64,000 nt of DNA from Peltaster fructicola (Eukaryota > Ascomycota > Dothideomycetes): the NCBI GenBank assembly GCA_001592805.2, contig CP051139.1:2790001-2854000 (forward strand), read 5' to 3'. Below, in pieces: positions 12,892 through 22,040 of the stretch. The translations under genes were made by a program, and so were the position numbers. Position 1 is the first letter of the stretch, and the number at the start of each line of letters is the position of its first letter. The notes below the pieces were generated by a model. It had not been told where the DNA came from and searched no databases. It saw nothing but the letters and a program-made list of their open reading frames with translations.

Positions 12892-15015
12892 ATGTTCGAG
12901 TGTAGCAGCTGCACGACACGCGCTATACGTGCCATCATACGAGATGTGCCGCGACATCTCCGGCCGCCTGCTCGACCTCTCGTCCTAACGCCACCACATC
13001 ACCCTCGACAGCAAAGCCGCAACATTGCAGCCATCTCCAGAAGCAATGTTGCGAGAGATGAACAAGCGGTGCCGTTCGACTCGGATACCGCAGACTTAGG
13101 GATCTCACCTGTACCAAAGCGCCATCTTGAGATCGAACTGCGCTGGCTCGGCGACAAGGTCAAATTTGCCAACCATGTTCGAGATCTCATCAAGAACAAT
13201 GAGTTCGACAAGGCGCTTGCCTTGACACGTTTAGCATCTCGATCGGAAGAGCAGGGACAATGCGTAGTAGCATGGAACCACCTGCTGAGGCATACACTGG
13301 ATAAAGGCGAAATGGAGAAGGCTTTTACGATGTACAACGAGATGAAGAAGAGAGCACAGGTACCAGACGCGCACACTTACATGACCATGTTCAAAGGACT
13401 TTCAGGCACAGATAGATCGAAGCCGCCGCACCCAAAGCAAATATCTCGAGTGGTCAGCATCTTCAACTCGATGTACGCGCCAAATTGCAAAACGAAGCCA
13501 ACAGTACTCCATGCCAATGCTGCGCTCCATGCATGCTCGTTAGGCAATGATATGGACTCTATCTGGGGCATAATTTCCAGACTAGAGGACGAAGGACCCA
13601 ATTCAGCGGACGGGATTACATACACGGTCGTGCTGAATGCGCTGCGAGTGACAACCATGAAGTCTTTGCTTGCGGATGCTAGCCTGGATCAAGTCCGTAC
13701 TCAGAAGATCAAAGCTGTCGAACAGGGTCGAGAGCTCTGGATGGACATCATAAAGAAATGGCGCAGTGGTCAGATCCAGATGGACGAGCAATTGATCATT
13801 GCAATGGCACAGCTTCTCCTGCTCTCGCCTCGTCTGAAAGACTGGGACGATGTGCTTAGTCTGATTCAGCAGACCATGGACATCGATCGCTTGGTTGAGC
13901 CGATCGGCAACAGTGGTCGTAAGATCGACCATGTGCCACAAGAACACAATGGCTTTACTGACCTAGATGCGCCGAACAACAAGGCAGCACCTCAGACGCC
14001 ACTCCATGAAGCCTTCAGACCTATACAAGAGACGGCAGAATCGTCATCGAAGAAGAAGAATAGCAAGCTAGATACGTTCAAGTATGCTCGTCCACAAGCC
14101 GGAACACTTGCAATCATACTGGAGACGTGTCTTGTAATGCGAGTACCAAAGCCTGCTATGGCATATTGGGACATCCTCACGGAAGCTCCGTACCGGGTCA
14201 GACCAGACATCGCCAATGTGGAGGCATACCTTCGCATATGTGCTGTCAATCGATCGTCTGCAGGCGCTACAAGCTTTCTGGAAGAGAAGCTAACCAAGCA
14301 CTCGCTCAAACCTCGATATCGCACTCTGGAATATGCTATGCAAGCATGTCAACGCAACATCAAGAGTCCAACGTCACTGAGTCATGCAGCAAAGGTTTTT
14401 GACATCATGGTGAAGTACTTCGAGGATCCAGATATCACAATCCTGATTCAATATCTACAAATTGCGCTATATAGCGACGACGGCGATAAGATCGTGGGCA
14501 CTCTCAACCACATGGATGGTGCGATACACAATCTACGCAGCATGGTGATCAACGGCTCTACTCAATCGAGCACTCGTTACGTCTGGGCGCAGACGCTGAC
14601 GAACGCGAGCACGTTGCACCAGGGCATGATCGGTGCTATTGATACACTGATGAAGCAGGAGCTGGTGCCTCGCGAATCGTTCAAGGTTTGGCACGCTCGA
14701 CGAGCTGAGATGAGCAAGTTCGTTACCACTCTGAAGAAGCTGCTCGAGTCGCTTCCCGTCGTGGTCGACACCCGAGGTCATCGAAAGCCGCAGCATAATC
14801 TGCGTCCTCCGCAGGAAGCACCGTCGTTTGAGAAGCCGCACAAACGTCGTGTCGACCTTCGCACAAGAGATATCCGAGCTACTCGTGCGCAGTTCTCTGC
14901 ATTGAAGGACTTCAGATACGGATCTCGACATGAGCAACGACAACGATCAGCTGAAAAGAAGAAGGATGCACCGTACGGTATGCATGAGCTGCCGTCTGAT
15001 ATTTTGCCGATGTGA
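12892..15015 (+). CDS. pentatricopeptide-repeat (PPR) protein, probably mitochondrial
   Basis: Single-exon gene of 707 residues. The first ~45 residues are rich in Arg with few acids (RAIIRDVPRHLRPPARPL), as in a mitochondrial presequence. Helical pairs of PPR type follow, clearest at residues ~100-175: FDKALALTRLAS, CVVAWNHLLRHTLDKGEMEK, AFTMYNEMKKRAQVPDAHTY. Further degenerate repeats reach ~residue 560 (SRLEDEGPNSADGITYTVVL). The C-terminus is basic. Such proteins bind organellar RNA and act in its maturation, stability or translation. The exact orthologue is not clear; CCM1/DMR1-like factors are one option. It ends 51 bp from the convergent NAD(P)-binding gene. Confidence 0.82.
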   Translation: MFECSSCTTRAIRAIIRDVPRHLRPPARPLVLTPPHHPRQQSRNIAAISRSNVARDEQAVPFDSDTADLGISPVPKRHLEIELRWLGDKVKFANHVRDLIKNNEFDKALALTRLASRSEEQGQCVVAWNHLLRHTLDKGEMEKAFTMYNEMKKRAQVPDAHTYMTMFKGLSGTDRSKPPHPKQISRVVSIFNSMYAPNCKTKPTVLHANAALHACSLGNDMDSIWGIISRLEDEGPNSADGITYTVVLNALRVTTMKSLLADASLDQVRTQKIKAVEQGRELWMDIIKKWRSGQIQMDEQLIIAMAQLLLLSPRLKDWDDVLSLIQQTMDIDRLVEPIGNSGRKIDHVPQEHNGFTDLDAPNNKAAPQTPLHEAFRPIQETAESSSKKKNSKLDTFKYARPQAGTLAIILETCLVMRVPKPAMAYWDILTEAPYRVRPDIANVEAYLRICAVNRSSAGATSFLEEKLTKHSLKPRYRTLEYAMQACQRNIKSPTSLSHAAKVFDIMVKYFEDPDITILIQYLQIALYSDDGDKIVGTLNHMDGAIHNLRSMVINGSTQSSTRYVWAQTLTNASTLHQGMIGAIDTLMKQELVPRESFKVWHARRAEMSKFVTTLKKLLESLPVVVDTRGHRKPQHNLRPPQEAPSFEKPHKRRVDLRTRDIRATRAQFSALKDFRYGSRHEQRQRSAEKKKDAPYGMHELPSDILPM

Positions 15016-15066
15016 ATGTCCATGATCAGACTTCGGACGACTTGACTGTATGTGGCAGTACCACCT

Positions 15067-15869
15067 TCACGCATCTGACAGCAGCGGCTCTTGACCGATC
15101 CACTTCGAGTCTTTCAGCTCCTGGACAAGCCATACAGCCAAGCTTTGACGACTCAAGAAGATGCCATCCTTTCCATCACCTTTATAGCCTGCATGTACAG
15201 GTCGAGCTGCGCTGTTGGTAAGGATTGGCACTCTGATATGTGTCAGCTTCCAGCCACTCTGTAGAGCTCGATACTTACCTGTATATGGTCCATCCAATCT
15301 GGTCGGCAGGTTGTGCAGCAGTAACCTTCGAGCTTGCAATGATCTCGTTGTACATGAAATTGACGAGGGTCCAGATGACCATCACGATCAGATATAATCT
15401 CAAGGAGCTGCCGTCCTTACTCGACGGGTACGAGGGCGTGGATAGTATAAGACATCGCCGAATCTTACTGCCATCTTCGCTCTGTATAAGCTTGTATATG
15501 CGTGCGTAGAAGTCTGCAATAGGCTGCACCTGTAAGTAATGCACCATGGTCACAGTTCTCAACATACAGTGCCCTTAGTAGAGTTGCCAAAGACTGGACC
15601 AGCACAAGAGACCAATGCTTCGGCACCACAGACTACTGCCTTGCGCGCAGCATCTGCATCTTCGAACGAGCCTTCTACGAGGTGCACCTTGGGATTGTTG
15701 AGCACTTCCCACGAGAGTTTCTTGGGGCTTCGCGCATAGATTGTCAACTCATGGCCAGCTTGGAGAGCAGTGTCGATAAAAGCAACACCTGAAGGTCCTG
15801 GATCACTGTAAGCATTCATTTCACTCGCCCCTTAGACACACCTGTTGCGCCGACGACCAGGATGTGCAT
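15067..15869 (-). CDS. NAD(P)-binding, NmrA/atypical SDR-like protein
   Basis: Rossmann-fold protein of 224 residues in four exons: 15869-15842, 15797-15568, 15529-15279 and 15232-15067. The first exon holds only nine codons plus one base, but it supplies MHILVVGAT. Once joined, this gives the dinucleotide-binding motif GATGPSG, so the small exon is secure. LTIYARSPKKL (second strand), VHLVEGSFEDAD and ALVSCAGPVFG follow, all typical of the NAD(P)H-binding family. The third exon encodes LSTPSYPSSKDG and a hydrophobic segment, and the fourth RPVHAGYKGDGKDGIFLSRQ with a C-terminal helix (LAVWLVQEL). The substrate is unknown. Family members include sensors and reductases that modify small carbonyl compounds or flavins. 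Confidence 0.85.
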
Positions 15870-16705
15870 CGTGGACGATGTTGGTACGCAGGAGCAGCTG
15901 TTCGCGCGTATCACTATAGTACAGTCGATACCTGGTCTAGCGATCAGCGTTGTCGAGCAGGCTTTCTGTCTCTATAAGGGGAGATCTCAGTGTTGCAAGC
16001 AATCTGGACGACTCTCCTGCTGTCCGTCGAGACTGTTTCTAAATTGCTCGCACAAGGATGTTGTTGTAGACCTCTAACCGCTACATCGGTGAATTACCTG
16101 TTGGTGGATTCTAGTGCACCAGTCAATAACTCAACAAGCTTGATGACGACGTTGATCTCATTCGGCACAGGCGCGGCCACATATTGCATGGAAGAGGGAT
16201 GTTGCACGTCTGTGTTATTCCTGTACGTGCTTGGCTACACGGTCCGCCAGACCAGACGTCAGAGACAATATCTATGAGATGCTTGTATCTCACTACCACA
16301 ATGGTTAGTGCCATACGTTGTCGGTACTGCGATCGATGATATCAGACTGAGCGAATTGGAAAAGAGTGGTTCTGCTGGCCAAGTAAGGGGGTCTCCTGCT
16401 GGAGCAGCATTCTGCCTTTCCTGCGCAGAGGATAGGCTTTACGGGCTTTTCCGTCGATTGTTGCGCGGATTCTGACGAAAGGTGGAAAAGGTGATGATGA
16501 TGATTGTTCTTGGCCATAGCTTCCTGGCTGCTCTCTCCAGCCGGCCGCCAGCGTCAACGTGCTCCCCCAGCCCTCTCCAAGGCCAGCCCGCTACTCTGCT
16601 CTGGCACTGCAGCTTTAGTTGTCCTTCTCTCTCTTTCACAACTCTTTTCCCTCCTTACCTTCTCCCAGCCTTATCCTTCTCTACCATCACGCGACCTTTC
16701 TGATC
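15870..16705. other. 836-bp divergent intergenic region
   Basis: It lies between the NAD(P)-binding gene (-) and the acidic protein gene (+). No coding potential is convincing. The last 120 bp before 16706 are CT-rich, as expected of a fungal promoter and leader. Confidence 0.5.
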
Positions 16706-17400
16706 ATGTCTACTCGTAAGCGAAAGCAGGAGGCTGAGGACCCCGAGGAGCTCCAGGAGCTGCCTGAGGACGATGATGAGGAAGAGGAAGAGTAAGTCGC
16801 GCTCTTTATTTGTGTCAACTGTCATGGTCTAGCTCTTGTCGCAGCGATGGTCAGATCTGCTGTCGAGTGCGACAGCTGGTTGCGATCATTGCGCGACAGC
16901 TGCGTCGGTCGATGTTGTGATAAACTCCAGTAGGCCATTGGCTGACCAAACCTCGCTAGATATGTCTCAGATGAGGACGAAGAGGAGTTCGATGACGACG
17001 AAGAAGAAGATGAGGACGCCGACGAAGACGGAGAGGAAGAGGCTGCCGCTCCTCGTGAGTTGCGTGCAGTACTTGGTTGCCTCATGCTGACATTGTGTAG
17101 CTCCAAAGGCTAAGAAGCGAAAGGTCGAGAAGGCCGAGGCAGTTGACGACGACGAGGAGGAAGTAGATGACGAAGAGCCAGAGGCTGGTGATCTCGAGGA
17201 CGATGAGGAAGAAGACGCGCCAGAGGACGACGAAGACGTAAGCAAGAGTCCTGTTTCTCTGCGCTCGCTCATCGCTAATCTGCAAATTACAGGCTGAAGG
17301 CACTGCGAAGTCAGGAGGACCGACCGCTGCTGCCAAGGCAAGGAAGGGCGGAGTTGTTCCCAAAGAAAAGGACTTGAAGGAGGTTGATGATGCCGAGTAG
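16706..17400 (+). CDS. small acidic nuclear protein, four exons
   Basis: Rebuilt from splice signals: exons 16706-16791, 16960-17054, 17101-17237 and 17293-17400, with all junctions in phase, giving 141 residues. Introns are 168, 46 and 55 nt with GTAAGT, GTGAGT and GTAAGC donors. The protein opens with MSTRKRKQEAEDPEELQE. It then has long Asp/Glu runs, a classical nuclear localisation signal (PKAKKRKVE), a second acidic block and a Lys-rich tail ending KEKDLKEVDDAE. Alternation of acidic stretches with an NLS suggests binding to histones or other basic nuclear proteins, but I recognise no named family. An AATAAA lies at 17540-17545, about 140 nt after the stop. Confidence 0.8.
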
Positions 17401-18279
17401 ATGTGCTCGTGCAGTACTGGTAGTGCACGACCAGCATATAGTCCTCCTAGCAGGCTTGTCGTCGCGGACACGACTTGAACTTCGTGTCTGGATAGAGGTA
17501 TGGCAGCAGTCCTGAGCGATGGATAGCTGGCTACAGCTAAATAAAAGTCGACATTGCTATCGTGTTGGTGCTATTCCTGGTGGAAATCTGATCAGTGTGA
17601 AGAACTGCGCACTGCCATATGCCAGCGGTAGTGCATCGTATCAAGATCTCACTGACAAAGATGCTCTGCACTGTCAACGGCTATTGTTAAGCACTCGTTG
17701 CGTTGCATGAGATCTTGCTGTAATCGTACCTGGCTCGCGATGACCTTGGCGGACACTGCTCTCGTAAGGCACCTTGTGGGATACCCACCTGTCAGGACAA
17801 CAGCCCTACCTCGTCTTTCTTCGCAACATCAGAGTAACTACGCACCCATATCTTGACTCACCGTGATGCAGCTGCAGGTGTCTGCAACGTGTTGGGCACC
17901 CACTGCCGCAGTGCACGTCTGCCTCTAAGCTGCATGTAATGAGATATCTCTCTCGACATCGGCCTTACACAGCATTGCTGTGATGAGTTGGGTAACGATC
18001 AGCACACCTTCGAGGTAATACTATCGTTTTCGTGGCCTTGCTATTGCTTTTGGAGAGTGTGCCGTGCTCAACGTCTGAAATTGACACGCGTGCGCACATT
18101 CTCAGATAAGTGACATCATGGACAACGCGTGCCTTGCTGCATGTGCATCCACACAAGAACACACATACACGAACGCAATGATGCTGTAACCGAGCTGTTG
18201 GGAAGACTTTCTTTCAGCCAACAAACCTGCTATCGTCTCTCTTTCACGTTCTGACTATCAACTCCTCAAATTCACCGAT
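17401..18279. other. 879-bp intergenic region
   Basis: It contains the 3' UTR of the acidic protein gene, with a candidate polyadenylation signal AATAAA at 17540-17545, and the promoter of the DUF3292 gene. The last 60 bp are CT- and CA-rich. No further gene is supported. Confidence 0.5.
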
Positions 18280-20371
18280 ATGGCTACCGGCCAAGGCATG
18301 TCGATACAGGACATGCTACCTATCCCAGACACAAACACAATCGCCAACGCTGACCAGATCGAGAGGTCGCACGCACTTGGTCAAGAGGCCACAGCCAGTC
18401 ATGCTCTCGCCGTAGCCGACCATGACGAGAAAGGAGCAGCACAACAGGACCATGATGCAGAGGTGCAAGATCTTGGCTGGAATGAGCCCAAGGAAAAGGT
18501 TGCTCAACCACTTGTTGGAGGCATGGACAACGAAGAACTTTGGCTGTTGGTGAGACGATTCAACAAGGTACGTTGCAAGCCCAGGCAAGAGCGCGGTATT
18601 CGTCTAATCGTTCCAGCAAATGTACCACGTCAAGGAGTATCCATATCCACTACCCAACAACCTCGATCTCAACATTGCAGATGAAGAGGAGTTCTCGCCG
18701 GACAAGCTTCGAGCTAGTATAGAGAGGCTGTATATGACGGTCGGTGTGGGCGTTCTTGGAGCTGTCAAACAGATCGCACGACTCCGTTCGTGGAAAGAGA
18801 CAAAAAGAACATCTTGCTTTGCAGCGGCGTACTTCATCGCCTGGATCTTTGATATCCTCGCGCCTCTCTTCCTCGTCACCCTGATCGCATTGATTGCGTA
18901 CCCTCCTTCTCGCTCAATACTCTTCCCACCAGCACCACTGGCGTTGGTCTCCTCCAAGACCGGCGGCGTTCAGAAACCAAAGGCTGGTGTCCTTGGTTCG
19001 CACGACTCGGCGACAGGTGCACCTGAGAATTTCAAGGGCGAAGCTGTCGAGGCTGAGGCCAGCAACTTCGTCAACAGCATCACAAACATAGCCATGAGCT
19101 CGGCTTCCGGTAAGCACCCTCAAAGTGAGCCACCAAGCGCAACAGCTGGTGGCTCTGTACCTGACCCAACAGCTGTAACTCTATCAGCTAGTGATGCTCG
19201 TTCGAAGGCTGCTGGTGGCCCAACGAAACACGACAAGACCAAGGTTCCTATGGAGACCGCCATGTGGAACAAGATGCGACCTATTATGCATGGTCTCGCC
19301 GATGTCTCCGATACCTGGGAACGCTTCGGCAACGCACTCGATCCAACACCACCATTTCCAAAAGACGTCTTCCGCCTTCGACTGGCTGCACTAGTGGTAC
19401 CGCTACTCGCAGCGTCTATCTTCACTACCAACTACATGCTCGTCAAGGGCATCACCTTTGGCGTTGGATTTGGCTTCTTCAGTGATCCTCTGATGGCGCC
19501 AGCTCTCAAGTGGTTAAACACCAACTTTCCACACTGGCAGAAACTGCTCGAAATCCGCAATACAATCCTCAAAGGTGTACCGACCAATGCACAGCTTACA
19601 ATCACACTTCTTCGTGTTGGCGAGGCTAACAAAGCCCCCTTGCCACCACCACCGTTCATCGATGCTCCACCTCCAGACGTCCCAGCAGATCTGACAGACG
19701 AACACCTGATCGCTGCCGGTGGTGATGCACCTCTGAATGCTTCGGAAGCTGAGATACGTGCCGCCATCGAACACGATCCAACCGAAAAGCACCGAGCCAT
19801 TGGCCATGATGTAGCCAAATCGAAGGATGCTCAGCCAGAGAAGAAGACCTCAAAGCTGCTTGGAGCGCTCAAAGGAAGTGTCAAGGGTGCCATCTCGACG
19901 GCTCTCGGAGCAGATCATCTCAAGGCGAAGGTTGGCTCTACGCACGCAAAACAACGTCTCGGTGTTGTGCCCTCCGACCCGCAATCACAGTTGAGTGGTC
20001 CGGTCGAGTTCAGGTGTCGATTCCAGGGTAAGAGGGGACATGCATACATTAGCACGAAGGCGACCATACCTTGTGTAAGCTTTAGCATCGACAAGACCAT
20101 CAACAAGGTCGGCACGCTGGATCGAGACGATGAAGAACTACATCCTGTCTGGTCTGTCGCTGTGGCTGATATAAAAGAGCTCAAGAAGGTCGGTGGTCTC
20201 GGCTGGAAAGCGAAATTGATAGTTGGCTGGGCAATGGACCGCGAAGTCGCCGATGGTCTTGAGATCACTGACAAGCAAGGCAACAAGTTCCTTGTGACAG
20301 CCATGGTGCTGAGAGACGAATTGTTCAATCGACTAGTTGCTATGGGTGGACAGAAATGGGAGTCTTGGTAA
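18280..20371 (+). CDS. DUF3292 family membrane protein
   Basis: Fungal protein of 680 residues with exons 18280-18567 and 18617-20371 (49-nt intron, phase 0). The conserved block spans the junction (LLVRRFNK, then QMYHVKEYP). Two hydrophobic regions are likely membrane segments: FIAWIFDILAPLFLVTLIAL (~residue 173) and LRLAALVVPLLAASIFTTNY with VGFGFF (~residues 350-390). Between them lies a low-complexity stretch rich in Ala, Ser and Pro. The last ~110 residues (HPVWSVAVADIKELKKVGG, GLEITDKQGNKFLV) resemble a GRAM/PH-like fold. Function is unknown; a membrane-lipid or contact-site role is only inference from the layout. Confidence 0.82.
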
Positions 20372-20696
20372 AGGCTTAGCATGCTTATCCACTTGAGCTA
20401 TCGGAATGGCTACGACGTGCATGACTTGGCCTGAGATATGATAATGACCTATGCATTATGCCAGACGATCCATCGTGTGTATCGTGGCTACTGTTGACCC
20501 TACAGAAGTGCTTCAATGTAGACCGACACATGACAACCTACATGCCATCGAAATGCTTACTAGGCCTGATCTCGATTGCCAAAACAACCTCTTACGCCAT
20601 TGCAGCATGTAACAAATGAGGTGCTTGCGTTTCGACCAAGTATTAAGCATACTATGCCCTAGTCCGTGGGTCTCCAACCCGGAGGGGCATGGTGCT

Positions 20697-20704
20697 TGAC
20701 GTCA
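20697..20704. promoter_or_regulatory. CRE palindrome TGACGTCA
   Basis: A perfect 8-bp ATF/CREB-type bZIP site, 153 bp upstream of the small-protein start at 20857. A TATATA element follows at 20766-20771, 86-91 bp before the ATG. Spacing and order fit a stress-type fungal promoter. Confidence 0.55.
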
Positions 20705-20765
20705 CACGCAGAGCTCTCAAACCGGACACTACATCAAGATCCTTGGTCCACTGCTCTTCCGATCC

Positions 20766-20771
20766 TATATA
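20766..20771 (+). promoter_or_regulatory. TATA box of the 73-residue protein gene
   Basis: TATATA within CCTATATAGAG, 86 bp upstream of ATG 20857 and downstream of the CRE at 20697. Position is right for a core promoter. Confidence 0.5.
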
Positions 20772-20856
20772 GAGCTTCGATCTGTTCATTTACGACTGAT
20801 CGTATCGTTCCACTTCATCACACACTCTCGTCAAAAGATCTGGACTCACAGCAACC

Positions 20857-21176
20857 ATGTCTGACGTACGCAATGGGAGTTTTTCGAACTCAGATTGATG
20901 CTGACTTCTATGATAGCAAAAGCAAGACCAGCAGCTTTCTCCAGAAGATCAGAAGATCCTCGCAGATGCCCATGCAAACAGGGACAACCCAGAGCACCCA
21001 GCTCACAAGGACCACCCAAAAGTTGGCTTTCCACAGTCCTGTCGGAACAGTGCTGACTTTCGCTATAGCACCACGATTTCCTCAAGAGCATCCCATCACG
21101 ATTGGGAGGCGCCGCAATCTTCGGTGCTGGTGCCACGGCTGGTGGTGACCTCGTCAATGGTCTGATCAACCACTAG
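20857..21176 (+). CDS. small conserved-looking protein, 73 residues, three exons
   Basis: Rebuilt by hand: exons 20857-20865 (three codons), 20917-21021 and 21069-21176, every junction in phase 0. Introns are 51 and 47 nt, both with a GCTGAC branch point shortly before TAG. The second donor is GTTGGC, which is weak. The protein begins MSDQKQDQQLSPEDQKILAD, then a His/Pro/Asp/Asn-rich stretch (NRDNPEHPAHKDHPKHHDFL). It ends with a Gly/Ala-rich helix candidate (LGGAAIFGAGATAGGDLVNG, then LINH). The glycine spacing (GxxxG-like) could support membrane association or helix packing. There is no signal peptide and I know no function. A CRE and TATA box upstream suggest stress-regulated expression. 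Confidence 0.72.
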
Positions 21177-22040
21177 ATATGATTTTGTAAAGACATCCCA
21201 TGGATGTGTTGATGACCATAGAGGACACTCTCAATGCCCATTCGCAATGATCCATGTAGTTCAGTGTTTGCCAATCTTACGGTTGGTAATCGAAATTGAT
21301 GGCGCTGCGGTCTGTCACAAGACGTGTGTACGTGAACTAGTCGTATCTCTGCGCGCGCTCACCACGATTATGTACCCTGCATTCCAACAGCTATTGTTTC
21401 CTTCTCTTTCATTTGTTCTTGCGGTCGCTAGAGTTGTGAACCTGCGAGGCCAAGGATAGATGCTGGGAGACGGCAGGTTGTCAAGGAAGTCATATGGCGG
21501 GCGATGATCCTAGTGTTCAATTTTATGCTGAGGCAGCAGCTCACCCGGTACGGCTAGAGTAAGCGATTCGACATTCTGAGCAGCGGTATGTTATGAGACC
21601 GAACTATTGTAGCAATAGTATAATCGATACCAAGGTCGAGCAAGCTGAATGAATGCAGAAGAAGCTGCATCAAGAGGGGTTCGAACTTGCGAACGGCTGT
21701 GCAGATTGACAACCGCGAAGCAGTACGGCCAGCAGAAGCAAGCTATACCTGATTGAGACTAGACTGCCGACTCTGCGCAAATTCCAGTGAGAAATGGCAC
21801 CGCAGACGTTCTAACTTCAGCTTCACAATCATCGGCCGCCTGACTCACACCACCCAGCACCACCGGTACCATCGCTATGCTTCACTACTAAGGACCATGA
21901 ACAATGATCTCTGGCGATAGACAGTTCTCCTACGATTGTCTCAGGAGCTTAGCACGCTCCCTCGCCTGCGAGATACTCACAGCATGCAGTTTTGTGCATA
22001 GTATTCACGTTCCGACATACTGCGCTCGCTATAGCTAAAG
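21177..22040. other. 864-bp intergenic region
   Basis: 3' UTR of the small gene and promoter of BRF1. A GTTCGAAC palindrome at about 21679 resembles a tRNA T-loop, but the flanking stem does not pair, so no tRNA is called. No gene is supported. Confidence 0.45.

Noticed and set aside
21670-21700. GTTCGAAC resembling a tRNA T-loop
   Set aside because: The flanking bases do not form the T stem, and no acceptor or anticodon arm can be drawn on either strand.
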